From positions 1 to 41,480 of the forward strand of contig JALEGJ010000071.1 in NCBI GenBank assembly GCA_022763115.1: a stretch of 41,480 nucleotides of DNA, read 5' to 3'. Every line of letters begins with the position of its first letter. The first letter of the stretch is position 1. The notes beneath the pieces were generated by a model. That model worked only from the letters and a program-made list of their open reading frames with translations. It was not told the DNA's origin and ran no database searches. A program made the translations under genes and the position numbers. The DNA comes from Aquisalinus sp. (GTDB lineage Bacteria > Pseudomonadota > Alphaproteobacteria > Caulobacterales > Parvularculaceae). Shown piece by piece: positions 30,980 through 41,439 of the stretch.

Positions 30980-31726
30980 ATGAAAAAGACGATTTTACTG
31001 ACTTCCCTAACCATGATTTCCTTCTCCATCGCGCCGTCGGCGGTCGCAGAGGAGGTTGGCGATGCCTGGGAAGGAAGCGTAGAGTTCTCCGCTGCCAACG
31101 CGACAGGTAACTCCGAAAACACAAATCTCGGTTTCGGGTTCGTGGCGAAGCGTAAAGTGGGGCGCTTCCTCAACACCATCACCTCAGCGGCCAATTTCGC
31201 GGAATCCGAAAGTCTCGAGACCCAGAATAACTGGCTCATCGCCTATCAGGTTGATTTCGATCTTGATGACCGGACCTACGCCTATGTCCGCGGGCAGTAT
31301 GAGGAGGACCAGTTCTCGGGTTTTGACAACAGGCTGTTTCTTGGCGGCGGTCTGGGGCGTTTCATGATTGAGGAAGAGGGGCGGGTCTGGAAAGTTGAAG
31401 CAGGTCCGGGCTACCGCCTCTCAACCATAGAGACGCCAGCGCCGCCGGTGCCAGCGGATTTCGACGATCAGGAGTCGGAGTTTGCGCTCTACGCGTCCAG
31501 TGATTTTGATCTGACCGTGCGCGACGGGGTGGAATTCACCCATGATCTTGCCTCGACTTACACACAGTCAAACACCACCGTTACCACCAGCTTCGGGCTG
31601 ATAACGCAGTTAACTAGCGCGCTCTCGTCGAAGCTGTCTTACCAGGTTGATTATGAGACTGATCCGCCCGTGGGCCGGGAAGATACGGACACCTTGCTGA
31701 AAGCCTCGGTGCTGTTCACCTACTGA
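30980..31726 (+). CDS. DUF481-family outer-membrane protein
   Basis: A 248-residue protein with a clear signal peptide (KKTILLTSLTMISFSIAPSAVAEE). The rest shows alternating amphipathic strands, such as WEGSVEFSAANATGNSENTNLGFGF, FALYASSDFDLTVRDGVEFTH and LSSKLSYQVDYETDPP. It ends in an aromatic-terminated strand (SVLFTY), as outer-membrane barrels do. The pattern fits DUF481 (YdiY-like, sometimes salt-induced). It diverges from the histidine kinase across about 130 bp, so kinase-linked control is possible but not shown. Confidence 0.82.
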   Translation: MKKTILLTSLTMISFSIAPSAVAEEVGDAWEGSVEFSAANATGNSENTNLGFGFVAKRKVGRFLNTITSAANFAESESLETQNNWLIAYQVDFDLDDRTYAYVRGQYEEDQFSGFDNRLFLGGGLGRFMIEEEGRVWKVEAGPGYRLSTIETPAPPVPADFDDQESEFALYASSDFDLTVRDGVEFTHDLASTYTQSNTTVTTSFGLITQLTSALSSKLSYQVDYETDPPVGREDTDTLLKASVLFTY

Positions 31727-31760
31727 CATCCGGTATGCTCAAGCAGTCAAAAAAGTTACC

Positions 31761-31789
31761 GTGAACTAACTCCTGCATTGCGTTATACT
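31761..31789 (+). promoter_or_regulatory. Candidate promoter before the TVP38 gene
   Basis: TATACT at 31784-31789 is a good -10 element. The best -35 at the proper 17-base spacing is GTGAAC (31761-31766), which is weak. It lies about 50 bp before the annotated start. Confidence 0.3.
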
Positions 31790-31838
31790 ATAACTTTCTG
31801 CTAGGACGCCTGCTCAGACAGACAGCATCCTGCGTCGG

Positions 31839-32609
31839 ATGCACGTCGCGTATTCAGGGCAGGGCGCAACCGGGATGGTAACTCTTTTTCAACTGATAGG
31901 CCGGTTTCTCAATAATATGGATGCCAGGGCCTGGGTCTCGCTGCTTGTTTCAGTCGCGTTGCTTGCTTTCGTTCTGCTGATGCTGGTTTTTGGCGGTGAG
32001 ATTCTGCAGCTTGATCAGGGCAAAGTGCAGGAGCTGATGGTTGGTATTTCAGAATCGCCGTTCGCCTTGCTGGGTGTGATCTCGGTCTTCTGTCTTCTGG
32101 CCATGACCGGCTTTCCGCAAACCCTTTTGATAGCGGGGGCGGTCGCCGTTTTTGGCCCGCGTGATGGCGCCATCAACGCCTGGATCGCCACCATGTGCTC
32201 CGGCACGCTAACCTTCATGATGGGCAACATCTTTGGGGGCCGATTTGTCAGCAAATTGTCTGCCGGGCGTGCCACGCGCATGATCGGCACTATTCAGCAT
32301 CACGGCATCCTCTCCACCATGATGATCCGCTGGATACCCTCCGCGCCCTTTATCGTGGTCAATGCCATGGCAGGGGCCGCCCGTATATCCATTCTCAAGT
32401 TCTGGCTTGGGACGGGCATCGGCATCGTCCCGAAAATTGTCTTCATCGCCGCTCTCGGGGGGCAGGTTGACGAGATCGTCAAGTTCTTCACCAACCGTGA
32501 CCCGCAGCATCTGATAATCCTCGTCGCGATCATCGTTGGTTGGCTGGTCTTCCTGTTGCTGGTCCGCTGGCTGTTCATGCGCCTCAGGTTGCGGGATGCC
32601 GGGCAGTAA
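31839..32609 (+). CDS. TVP38/TMEM64 (VTT-domain) membrane protein
   Basis: A 256-residue inner-membrane protein of the VTT/DedA superfamily, which includes likely lipid scramblases. Hydrophobic segments include VSLLVSVALLAFVLLMLVFG, LLGVISVFCLLAMTGFP and LIILVAIIVGWLVFLLLV. The family core is GFPQTLLIAGAVAVFGPRDGAINAWIA with the polar GNIFGGRFVSKLSAGRATRM segment. The start is uncertain: 31839 lacks a good ribosome binding site, and ATGs at 31875 or 31920 are alternatives. It stands alone between the DUF481 gene and mreB. Confidence 0.8.
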   Translation: MHVAYSGQGATGMVTLFQLIGRFLNNMDARAWVSLLVSVALLAFVLLMLVFGGEILQLDQGKVQELMVGISESPFALLGVISVFCLLAMTGFPQTLLIAGAVAVFGPRDGAINAWIATMCSGTLTFMMGNIFGGRFVSKLSAGRATRMIGTIQHHGILSTMMIRWIPSAPFIVVNAMAGAARISILKFWLGTGIGIVPKIVFIAALGGQVDEIVKFFTNRDPQHLIILVAIIVGWLVFLLLVRWLFMRLRLRDAGQ

Positions 32610-32726
32610 GAGGCGATTTCAGGCGCTTCGAGGTTGAAAATAATTAACCCTGTATAAGGCAAACAGCTATAGTCTATGCATCTTGAATGTGCCGGTATGC
32701 GTTGCAGCCCAACAGCACTCAGATAG

Positions 32727-33779
<1,053 letters not shown>

Positions 33780-33825
33780 TCTGGGCCAGCCGTGACGGTG
33801 TGGCATACGGTATCGGAAGTAGAGG

Positions 33826-34734
33826 ATGCAGGAACTCGGATCTTATAGCCGTGAAGGCCTCGGCAGGAAAAGCAACCGCCGTCTCAGCATCATTTTCCTG
33901 CTTGCTGCTTCACTGATGATGTTCTCCTTTTCCCTGTATGGGGCGCAGGCGTCTGTTTTTGAAAAAGCCCGCGCCACCATTCTCGATGTGGCAGAGCCCG
34001 TTTTGAGCCTCTTCAATGCACCCATTCGCTGGGCTGATAACCGGCTTGGGGACATCACGGACTATTTCAATTATCTCGAACAGAACAAGCGTTTGCGTGA
34101 AGAGAACGCGGAGTTGCGCGTGTGGATGAATGAGGCCGTGACGCTGCGTCAGCAGGTGGCGTACTATGAACAGCTGCTTGATATGCGCATGGAAACGCCG
34201 GCCGAACCCATTGATGCCCGTGTCGTTGGTGAGGCGGGGGGGCCATACCGGCGCGCGCTCATCATCAATGCAGGCCGTGGCCAGAATGTCGAAAAAGGGG
34301 ATGCTGTTATCAATACAGAGGGCATGGTCGGCCACATCGTCACGGCAGGTCGCTCGGCATCGCGCGTCCTGATGCTGACGGATTTCTCAAGTCGGATTCC
34401 GGTATTTGTGGAAGGGGCCGGGATTGAGGCGATCCTTGCCGGACGCTTTCCGGATGAACCGGTTCTCCTGTTCCTTGAAACACGCGACGCTGAAGAGATC
34501 AGCGCAGGGATGCGCATCGTCACATCCGGCACAGGCGGCAAATTGCCGCGGGGCATTCCGGTCGGCAATATCGGTGTTATCGGGGAGGAAGAAATTACTG
34601 TCCGTTTGTTCGCCAAGTATAACAGCACTGATGCTGTGAGGGTGCTGGATTATGCCTTTGTCGAGGAAGAAGTCAGCAACATACTTGAAGATGCAGAAGA
34701 GATGCCTGTGAGTGATGAGGCACCCGCAGAATGA
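33826..34734 (+). CDS. mreC: Rod-shape-determining protein MreC
   Basis: Bitopic inner-membrane protein linking MreB to the periplasmic cell-wall machinery. The 302-residue protein has an N-terminal membrane helix (LSIIFLLAASLMMFSFSLYGAQ). A coiled-coil region (LEQNKRLREENAELRVWMNEAVTLRQQVAYYEQLL) follows, then the beta-rich MreC domain (NAGRGQNVEKGDAVINTEGMVGHIV, TSGTGGKLPRGIPVGNIG). Its stop codon overlaps the mreD start by four bases (ATGA). Confidence 0.95.
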   Translation: MQELGSYSREGLGRKSNRRLSIIFLLAASLMMFSFSLYGAQASVFEKARATILDVAEPVLSLFNAPIRWADNRLGDITDYFNYLEQNKRLREENAELRVWMNEAVTLRQQVAYYEQLLDMRMETPAEPIDARVVGEAGGPYRRALIINAGRGQNVEKGDAVINTEGMVGHIVTAGRSASRVLMLTDFSSRIPVFVEGAGIEAILAGRFPDEPVLLFLETRDAEEISAGMRIVTSGTGGKLPRGIPVGNIGVIGEEEITVRLFAKYNSTDAVRVLDYAFVEEEVSNILEDAEEMPVSDEAPAE

Positions 34735-35243
34735 TCCAGCCGGAGCAGGGATTTGCCGGCATCTTGCGCGCGCTCACGCCGACCTTGCTGGGCTTCGTCG
34801 GTGTACTGCTGTTATCACTGCCATTACGATTGTTTGAGGGAACGGTGCCAACGCCGGTATTTCCTCTCATCGTCATTTTCTTCTGGTCGCTTTACGCGGC
34901 CGAATATATGCCGTCCGTCTCCACGTTTCTCATTGGCCTGTTGCAGGATCTGCTGCTGGGCGGTCCCATGGGCATGTGGGCCATCGCGTATCTGGTGACA
35001 CAATATGCCATGATTACCCAGCGCAGCTATTTTCAGGGGCGCGAGCAGCATGTCGTCTGGCTCGGCTTTCTTGTCGCGGCTTTCATGGCAGGGACCATTA
35101 TCTGGCTGGCCATGAGTATATTCGCTGGCACCTGGATGCCGGTGCGGCCCATGATCTGGCAGGTGCTGGTGACCTTCGCTTTTTACCCTGTCATGGCAGT
35201 GGCCTTTTCCAGCCTGCATGAACGGGTTATAGTGGAACAGTAA
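34731..35243 (+). CDS. mreD: Rod-shape-determining protein MreD
   Basis: A 170-residue membrane protein with about five hydrophobic helices, the size and position of MreD. Recognisable segments include FPLIVIFFWSLYAAEYMPSVSTFLIGLLQDLLLGGPMGMWAIAYLV. It probably works in the rod complex with MreC, PBP2 and RodA. Translation is coupled to mreC by the ATGA overlap at 34731-34734. The next gene starts two bases after its stop. Confidence 0.92.
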   Translation: MIQPEQGFAGILRALTPTLLGFVGVLLLSLPLRLFEGTVPTPVFPLIVIFFWSLYAAEYMPSVSTFLIGLLQDLLLGGPMGMWAIAYLVTQYAMITQRSYFQGREQHVVWLGFLVAAFMAGTIIWLAMSIFAGTWMPVRPMIWQVLVTFAFYPVMAVAFSSLHERVIVEQ

Positions 35244-35244
35244 G

Positions 35245-37233
35245 ATGCGTGTAGAACCTTTCGATACCCAGCGGCACATGATCTTTTCCCGCCGCGCAAC
35301 CCTGTTCACCGGGGGTGCAGTGCTATTGTTCGCCGGGCTTGGGGGACGACTTTATCAGCTGCAGGTCCGGGATTATCAGCAATATCGCGGATTGGCTGAT
35401 GATAACCGCTTCAATCAGCGCGTGATCGTGCCGATGCGCGGTGAAATCTATGACCGTTTCGGCGTTCCCCTGGCGACCAATCGGCAGAATTTCCGTGTGC
35501 TGCTGATTCCGGAAGAAGCTGGCAGCATCGCTGACGCTCTGGAGCACCTCGGCGACATCATCACAATTTCTGATGCGCAAAAGCAGAAAGCCCTGCGTGA
35601 AGCCCGGCGTGGACGCGCCTTCACGCCGATAGAAGTCGCCAGCAATCTGACATGGGACGAGTTCACAAAAGTCAATTTTGAATTACCAAACTTCCCGGGC
35701 CTTCGGTCGGAGGCCGGCAATACCCGCAATTATCCGTGGCAGGATGCCACGGCCTTTGTGGTTGGCTATGTGGGGGCGCCCAGCGAAAACGATCTGCAGC
35801 AGGAAGAAGATGAAGCAACACGCCTTCTTTATCGGCAACCTGGATTCCGCCTCGGACGGGCGGGAATTGAGCGCCACCATGACGAGGTCTTGCGCGGCCA
35901 GGCTGGCTCCTTGACCGTACAGGTCAATGCCCATGGGAGGGTGATTGAAGAATACCCGAATGATGGTGACAGGCCGGTACAGGGCCAGCCGCTTGGTCTG
36001 ACGATTGACAGTGAATTGCAGATCGAAGCGAAACGCGTACTCGCAGAACCATTTATCGAACCGGCAGAGGGCGAGAAGCCCGAACCGGTGAGTGCCAGCG
36101 CCGTCGTGATGGAAATTGAAACCGGCGATATTCTGGTCATGGCGTCCGTGCCGGCGTTTGACCCCAACGAATTCAATGTCGGTGTATCTGCAGCCAGATG
36201 GCGCGAGTTGAATAACAGTCCGCTCAACCCGTTGTTGAACAAGACACTGAACGGCGTCTACCCGCCGGGCTCAACCTTCAAGTTGATTACGGCGCTTGCC
36301 GCTCAGGAAGCGGGCTTCAAGCCTAACTACCGCGTGAACTGTTCCGGCAAGATATGGTTCGGCAATCGTTTCTTCGAGTGCTGGAAGCCGGGCGGCCACG
36401 GCACCATGGATATGCGCGACTCTATCAAGCATTCCTGCGATACCTATTACTGGAACCTTGCCCAGCAGCTCGATATTGATCTGATCGCAGATGTTTCAAG
36501 ACGTCTCGGTCTCGGTCAGACCTATGATCTTGGTCTTGGTACGCAGCAACAGGGTATCGTGCCGAGCCGGGAGTGGAAGCAAAGATATTTCCGGTCAACA
36601 CCGGAACAGCAAACCTGGTTTCCGGGCGATACATTATCCGCTGCCATCGGCCAGGGTTATGTCGCCTCGACACCGCTGCAACTCGCCGTCATGACAGCGC
36701 GCATCGCCAGTGGCCGTGAGATTGTGCCCCGCATTGTCAGGGTGAACGGTACGGGTGTCATCCCCCCGGCACCGCGCAGCTCTCTGGCTGTCAATGACGA
36801 TCACATGCAGATCATTCGTGAGGGGATGGATGCTGTGGTGAATCAGTGGGGCACTGCTTCACGCTCCCGTCTTGAAAAGCCGGAATGGCGTATGGCTGGC
36901 AAGACAGGCACCAGTCAGGTTGTTACCCTGCAACGTGACCCTGTCACGGGCAAGCGTATCCGCAACGAAGATCTGCCGCGCGAAATGCGTGACCATGCGC
37001 TTTTCGTGAGTTACGCGCCTTATGATAATCCGCGTTACGCCTGCGCGGTCGTTGTTGAACACGGTATGGGTGGTTCAAGTACAGCTGGCCCGAAAGCGCG
37101 GGATATCATGAATGCTGTCATGGCGAAGGACCCGGCCTTGCGGCGCGCTTACGATCCGTCACGCGACAAGCCAGTCAAGTTATCTGACATCAGCAGATCT
37201 GCTGGCCAGTCCGTCAGCGGAGGGATGCCATGA
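35245..37233 (+). CDS. mrdA: Penicillin-binding protein 2 (elongation transpeptidase)
   Basis: Class B PBP that crosslinks peptidoglycan during rod elongation. The 662-residue protein has an N-terminal membrane anchor (about 20-35), a dimerisation/pedestal domain (about 55-230) and a transpeptidase domain with active-site Ser343 in PGSTFK, S397-C-D in HSCDTYYW, and K553-T-G in AGKTGTSQV. All catalytic motifs are intact. Encoded immediately after mreD. Its last bases overlap the rodA start (ATGA at 37230). Confidence 0.96.
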   Translation: MRVEPFDTQRHMIFSRRATLFTGGAVLLFAGLGGRLYQLQVRDYQQYRGLADDNRFNQRVIVPMRGEIYDRFGVPLATNRQNFRVLLIPEEAGSIADALEHLGDIITISDAQKQKALREARRGRAFTPIEVASNLTWDEFTKVNFELPNFPGLRSEAGNTRNYPWQDATAFVVGYVGAPSENDLQQEEDEATRLLYRQPGFRLGRAGIERHHDEVLRGQAGSLTVQVNAHGRVIEEYPNDGDRPVQGQPLGLTIDSELQIEAKRVLAEPFIEPAEGEKPEPVSASAVVMEIETGDILVMASVPAFDPNEFNVGVSAARWRELNNSPLNPLLNKTLNGVYPPGSTFKLITALAAQEAGFKPNYRVNCSGKIWFGNRFFECWKPGGHGTMDMRDSIKHSCDTYYWNLAQQLDIDLIADVSRRLGLGQTYDLGLGTQQQGIVPSREWKQRYFRSTPEQQTWFPGDTLSAAIGQGYVASTPLQLAVMTARIASGREIVPRIVRVNGTGVIPPAPRSSLAVNDDHMQIIREGMDAVVNQWGTASRSRLEKPEWRMAGKTGTSQVVTLQRDPVTGKRIRNEDLPREMRDHALFVSYAPYDNPRYACAVVVEHGMGGSSTAGPKARDIMNAVMAKDPALRRAYDPSRDKPVKLSDISRSAGQSVSGGMP

Positions 37234-38393
37234 GCACGCTTGTCATGATGGACAGTCGCCATGGTGTTCGGGCGCGGCTTGCTGCCCTGAACTGGTGGCT
37301 GGTTGTGATCCTGACACTTATTGCAGCTATTGGCGTCGCCACGCTTTATTCTGTGGCAGAGGGCGCCTGGGACCCGTGGGCACGCCAGCACGCCTTGCGC
37401 TACCTGTTTGCCCTGGCGCTGCTGATCGGCATAGGCCTGACGCCGTTGCGTTTCTGGTTATCCATGGCGTATCCGGCCTATTTCGGCGTGCTGGTTCTGC
37501 TGGTATTGGTGCCATTCATCGGCGAGGTGAATATGGGGGCGCGCCGCTGGATTGATCTTGGCGGATTTCAGCTTCAGCCCTCTGAATATATGAAAGTTGC
37601 GCTCGTCATGGCATTGGCGCGCTACTATCACGGCCTTGAATTCAAGAAGGTCTCCAATCCCATCTATCTTTTCATGCCTTTGATGATGATTGGCGCACCG
37701 GTCGGGCTAGTCTTCATGCAGCCCGATCTTGGGACAGCACTTCTGATCGGGGCGATTGGTCTTGCGGTCATCATGCTGGCCGGGCTTAGCTGGCGGATGA
37801 CCACGCTTGGCGCCATTCTGGCCGTGATCGGGGTTATTGGCGCGATCCGTTTTGACCTTCTGAAAGCGTATCAGATCAATCGCATTACAGCCTTCCTTGA
37901 CCCGGAAAGTGATCCGCTCGGCTCCGGCTATCACCTGGCGCAATCAAAAATTGCCATCGGTTCCGGTGGTGTTTCCGGCAAGGGCTTTATGGGCGGCACC
38001 CAAAGCCAGCTCGAGTTTCTGCCGGAGATGCAGACCGACTTTATCTTCACGATTTTCGGGGAGGAATTTGGGCTTGTTGGCGCGCTGGGCTTGCTGGTTC
38101 TCTATCTCGCCTTGTTCATCATGGCGACAAACATTGCGATGAAAGCCAAGTCACATTTCGGCCGCCTGATGAGCATGGGTATCGGCCTCAATCTCATTCT
38201 CTATGTGCTGGTCAATATCGGTATGGTCATGGGGCTCGCCCCGGTGGTGGGTGTGCCGTTACCACTCGTCTCTCATGGGGGCAATGTGATGATTGCGATC
38301 ATGGCCGGCTTCGGTCTGGTGATGAGCACATGGGTTTGTCGCAATCAGGATACGTTACGCACGAGCACGTCATATTACGGCAGCATCAACTGA
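37230..38393 (+). CDS. rodA: Peptidoglycan glycosyltransferase RodA
   Basis: SEDS-family polymerase that works with PBP2 in the elongasome. The 387-residue protein has about ten membrane helices. The SEDS motifs include GARRWIDLGGFQLQPSEYMKVALVMALARYY and LQPDLGTALLIGAIGL-type sequence (FMQPDLGTALLI). Then come GVSGKGFMGGTQSQLEFLPEMQTDFIFTIFGEEFGLVG and GVPLPLVSHGGN. The catalytic Asp region (EMQTDFIF) is intact. Last gene of the mre/mrd operon. Confidence 0.96.
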   Translation: MSTLVMMDSRHGVRARLAALNWWLVVILTLIAAIGVATLYSVAEGAWDPWARQHALRYLFALALLIGIGLTPLRFWLSMAYPAYFGVLVLLVLVPFIGEVNMGARRWIDLGGFQLQPSEYMKVALVMALARYYHGLEFKKVSNPIYLFMPLMMIGAPVGLVFMQPDLGTALLIGAIGLAVIMLAGLSWRMTTLGAILAVIGVIGAIRFDLLKAYQINRITAFLDPESDPLGSGYHLAQSKIAIGSGGVSGKGFMGGTQSQLEFLPEMQTDFIFTIFGEEFGLVGALGLLVLYLALFIMATNIAMKAKSHFGRLMSMGIGLNLILYVLVNIGMVMGLAPVVGVPLPLVSHGGNVMIAIMAGFGLVMSTWVCRNQDTLRTSTSYYGSIN

Positions 38394-38421
38394 AGCTAAA
38401 AAATTTTGGAAAGATAAGGGG

Positions 38422-38796
38422 TCAGGCAGCCAGAGACTGCATCAGGTCCTTGAAAGCCACGCGGGAGGCAGAAACATCGCCAGCCAGATGGATAAAAGCC
38501 TGCTGCACAGTCTGGATGTCATTGTTACGGGCACCGCTTTCAATAACCTTCGCACGCTCTGCAAGCTGTACAGCCCCGAGATTCATGGCTGACCCTTTCA
38601 GGGCATGGGCTGCCTTGGACATTTCGTCGAAATTGCGGTCCTGGAAGCTGTCTTTCAGAAGGGTCAGAAGGTCCTCGCAGGATGTCCAGAAAGCATCGAG
38701 AATGGCACCTGCGGCCTCAACCCCTGCTGCAACGGCAAGTGTTTGCAATTGCTCTGTGTCGATTACGGTTGTTTGCGCGCTTTGCATTGTACTCAT
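38422..38796 (-). CDS. Hpt-domain phosphotransfer protein
   Basis: A 124-residue helical phosphorelay protein. The phospho-accepting His64 lies in AHALKGSAMNLGAVQLAERAKVIE, the classic Hpt signature. No kinase or receiver lies next to it. It may pass phosphate between a hybrid kinase and a regulator, perhaps including those at 27-31 kb, but this is only a guess. It is convergent with rodA and divergent from the transporter. Confidence 0.9.
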   Translation of the reverse strand: MSTMQSAQTTVIDTEQLQTLAVAAGVEAAGAILDAFWTSCEDLLTLLKDSFQDRNFDEMSKAAHALKGSAMNLGAVQLAERAKVIESGARNNDIQTVQQAFIHLAGDVSASRVAFKDLMQSLAA

Positions 38797-38951
38797 ACCT
38801 GACTGATGCCTCTACAATAGTCTCAACGCCTTAAAAAGCCGTTAGCAGATCGGTCGAAAAGCCCTGTCTATTCCCGGACAAATTTGCTAAGAATTCTGAA
38901 AATTTGCTTAAATCATTGAACTGTAAGCGTAAAATCTGGAAGGGAACAACT

Positions 38952-40436
38952 ATGGCGGGTGTCAGTCAATCATCAGGACAGGATCACTGGTCCTCACGCG
39001 CAGCCTTTATTCTGGCCGCAATCGGGTCGGCGGTGGGACTCGGGAATCTGTGGCGCTTCCCGTATGAAGCCGGCGAAGGCGGTGGCGGTGCCTTTGTTCT
39101 TGTCTACATCTTGTGCATTTTCCTGATTGGCCTGCCAGTACTCTGTGCAGAGTTGATGATTGGCCGTCGTGGTGGTGGTTCAGCTATTTCCGCCGTCGCA
39201 AGACTGGCGAAAACCGAAGGTCATCCTGCCTTATGGGGCACTTTTGCAGCCCTTGGTATTCTGGCGTCTTTTCTCATTTTGTCCTTCTACTGCATGATTG
39301 CAGGTTGGGTTCTTTATTATGTGGTCGCGATCATTGGTGACCTCTTCAGCAATATTGCGGCCAACGGGTTTGGGGCAATCTCAGCGGGGGCGTTTGCGAA
39401 CGATTCTACTGATGAAATCAGTGGTCGTCTCGGGGCGCTGCTGGCGCGCCCCGGCGAGGTCATCATCTATCAGGGCATCTTTGTGCTGTTGACTGTCGGC
39501 ATTGTTGCACGTGGCGTGAGTGGCGGTATCGAAAAAGCGGTCACCATTCTGATGCCAGCATTTTTCGTCATGCTTCTTATTCTTGTCGTTGTCGCGTTGG
39601 TACAGGGCGATGGCGCACAGGCTGTGAACTATCTGTTCAAGCCGGATTTCGCAGCGCTTGCAGATGGCGTCCGTAATGGCACGATACTTGGTGCTGCGCT
39701 GGGCCAGGCATTCTTCTCTATTGGTCTCGGCTCTGCATTGATGATCACCTATGGCATGTACATGAACAAGGATGCTGATGTGCCAGGGTCTGCAACAATT
39801 GTATGTTCGGCTGACACCATTGTTGCCCTGATCGCCGGTCTGGCCATCTTCCCGATTGTCTTCCAATTCGGGCTTGAGCCTGGCGGTGGCCCTGGTCTGA
39901 TGTTCGGGACACTGCCACTGGCCTTCCAGCAGATGCCGTTTGGAGCTGTCTTTGGCGCGGTCTTTTTCCTGATGGCACTTTTTGCGGCTTTGACGTCTTC
40001 CATTTCGCTGCTGGAGCCGGCAGTGGCCTGGCGTGATGGTGCAGCTGAGCTGCCTGCGGAAGACAAGATGAAGCGTCGCCTGGCGGCTTCGATTGGTCTT
40101 GGGGCTATCCTGTTCGGTCTTGGTGTGATGCACATCATGTCACAGGTGCCGGGAGATCAGCCTAACTTCTTCAATAACTGGGTGCCGCTCGATTTCGGCA
40201 GTTTTGCAGGTCAGACATTCTTTGACTTCTCTGATACGCTGACATCAAAATTCCTGTTGCCGATTGTCGCGTTGCTGACCTCCATCTTCGCAGGCTGGGT
40301 CGTGTCCAAAACGGCATCGCGTGAGGAGTTGGGTTTCAAGACAGAGTCCAGATACCGCGCCTGGTATTTTCTGATCCGGTTTGTCTGCCCGGCAGCAATC
40401 TTCCTGATCGTCCTGACCAGCCTTGGCATTCTCTGA
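38952..40436 (+). CDS. Neurotransmitter:sodium symporter (NSS/SNF) family transporter
   Basis: Na+-coupled amino-acid-type transporter with 494 residues and about 11-12 helices. The family signature is AAIGSAVGLGNLWRFPYEAGEGGGGAFVLVY in helix 1, which carries the substrate and sodium-binding GLGNLWRFP segment. The helix 6 region GAALGQAFFSIGLGSALMITYGMYM is also present. The substrate cannot be told from sequence. I chose the ATG at 38952 because GGAAGGGAA lies upstream; the frame stays open to a TTG at 38904. A strong hairpin follows the stop. Confidence 0.94.
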   Translation: MAGVSQSSGQDHWSSRAAFILAAIGSAVGLGNLWRFPYEAGEGGGGAFVLVYILCIFLIGLPVLCAELMIGRRGGGSAISAVARLAKTEGHPALWGTFAALGILASFLILSFYCMIAGWVLYYVVAIIGDLFSNIAANGFGAISAGAFANDSTDEISGRLGALLARPGEVIIYQGIFVLLTVGIVARGVSGGIEKAVTILMPAFFVMLLILVVVALVQGDGAQAVNYLFKPDFAALADGVRNGTILGAALGQAFFSIGLGSALMITYGMYMNKDADVPGSATIVCSADTIVALIAGLAIFPIVFQFGLEPGGGPGLMFGTLPLAFQQMPFGAVFGAVFFLMALFAALTSSISLLEPAVAWRDGAAELPAEDKMKRRLAASIGLGAILFGLGVMHIMSQVPGDQPNFFNNWVPLDFGSFAGQTFFDFSDTLTSKFLLPIVALLTSIFAGWVVSKTASREELGFKTESRYRAWYFLIRFVCPAAIFLIVLTSLGIL

Positions 40437-40458
40437 GATGCAGCCAACTCTCATTCAT

Positions 40459-40487
40459 AAAAACGGGGAGCAATGCTCCCCGTTTTT
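40459..40487. terminator. Strong bidirectional rho-independent terminator
   Basis: AAAAACGGGGAGCA (40459-40472) is the exact reverse complement of TGCTCCCCGTTTTT (40474-40487). The A- and T-runs on the two sides let it work in both directions, for the transporter and for the convergent peptidase, whose stop codon overlaps it. Confidence 0.92.
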
Positions 40488-41439
40488 ATTGCTTGAATTT
40501 TTCCGTTGCTGCCACAAGCGCTGAAATAATGCCTGGTTCGCTGGCCGCGTGACCCGCATCCGGCACGATTGCCAGTTCGCAATCAGGCCAGACCTTATGC
40601 AGCATCCAGGCGGTTCGCATGGGCGTCACGACATCGTAGCGCCCCTGCACGATGACGCCGGGAATGCCTTTCAGCTTGCCAGCATTCTGAAAAATATGAT
40701 CATCTTCCTCAAAGAACCCTTTGTTGATGAAATAATGGTTTTCGATGCGCGCAAATGCCAGAGCAAAATGATCCGTGGCAAAACTTTTCATGCGCTCCAT
40801 GGATGGGTAAAGGGAAACCGTAGAGCCTTCCCAAACGCTCCAGGCCTTGGCGGCTTCTATCTGGTCGTGGCGGTTATCACCCGTGAGGCGTCTGGCATAG
40901 GCCGTTAACAGATCATTGCGCTCACCCTCGGGAATTGGCGCGATGAACTTCTCCCACGCATCCGGGAAAATCCAGCTCGCCCCTTCTTGATAGAACCAGT
41001 CTATCTCATCCTGTCGTAGCGTGAAGATACCGCGCAGCACCAGTCCGCTCACTCTCGCCGGGTGAGTTTGTGCATAGGTCAGGGCAAGGGTGGACCCCCA
41101 GGAGCCGCCAAAGACCAGCCACTCCTCAACATCCAGATGCGCCCGCAACCGCTCCATGTCTTCGATCAGATGCCAGGTGGTATTTTCCCGCAACTCGGCA
41201 TGGGGGGTTGAGCGGCCGCAGCCGCGCTGGTCGAACAGAATGATGCGGTATTTTGCCGGATCAAAATATCGACGCATGGAAGGAGACGTGCCACCACCTG
41301 GCCCACCATGGCAAACAACGACGGGTTGTCCGTCAGGTGCGCCAGACACCTCATAGTAAACCTCATGCAGGGTTGAGACCTTGAGCCTGCCGGTGTGGTG
41401 CGGCTCGATCGCCGGAAAAAGGCCATATTTCTTGGTCAT
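40486..41439 (-). CDS. pip: Proline iminopeptidase
   Basis: Alpha/beta-hydrolase that removes N-terminal proline from peptides. The 317-residue protein has the oxyanion region HGGPGGG (44-50), DQRGCGRS (70-77), the nucleophile Ser113 in GGSWGS, and the catalytic Asp and His in GRYDVVTP and PDAGHAASE. These are the standard proline iminopeptidase signatures, with an intact triad. Likely cytoplasmic, since no signal peptide is seen. The remaining 41 bases to the right edge are its upstream region. Confidence 0.95.
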   Translation of the reverse strand: MTKKYGLFPAIEPHHTGRLKVSTLHEVYYEVSGAPDGQPVVVCHGGPGGGTSPSMRRYFDPAKYRIILFDQRGCGRSTPHAELRENTTWHLIEDMERLRAHLDVEEWLVFGGSWGSTLALTYAQTHPARVSGLVLRGIFTLRQDEIDWFYQEGASWIFPDAWEKFIAPIPEGERNDLLTAYARRLTGDNRHDQIEAAKAWSVWEGSTVSLYPSMERMKSFATDHFALAFARIENHYFINKGFFEEDDHIFQNAGKLKGIPGVIVQGRYDVVTPMRTAWMLHKVWPDCELAIVPDAGHAASEPGIISALVAATEKFKQ

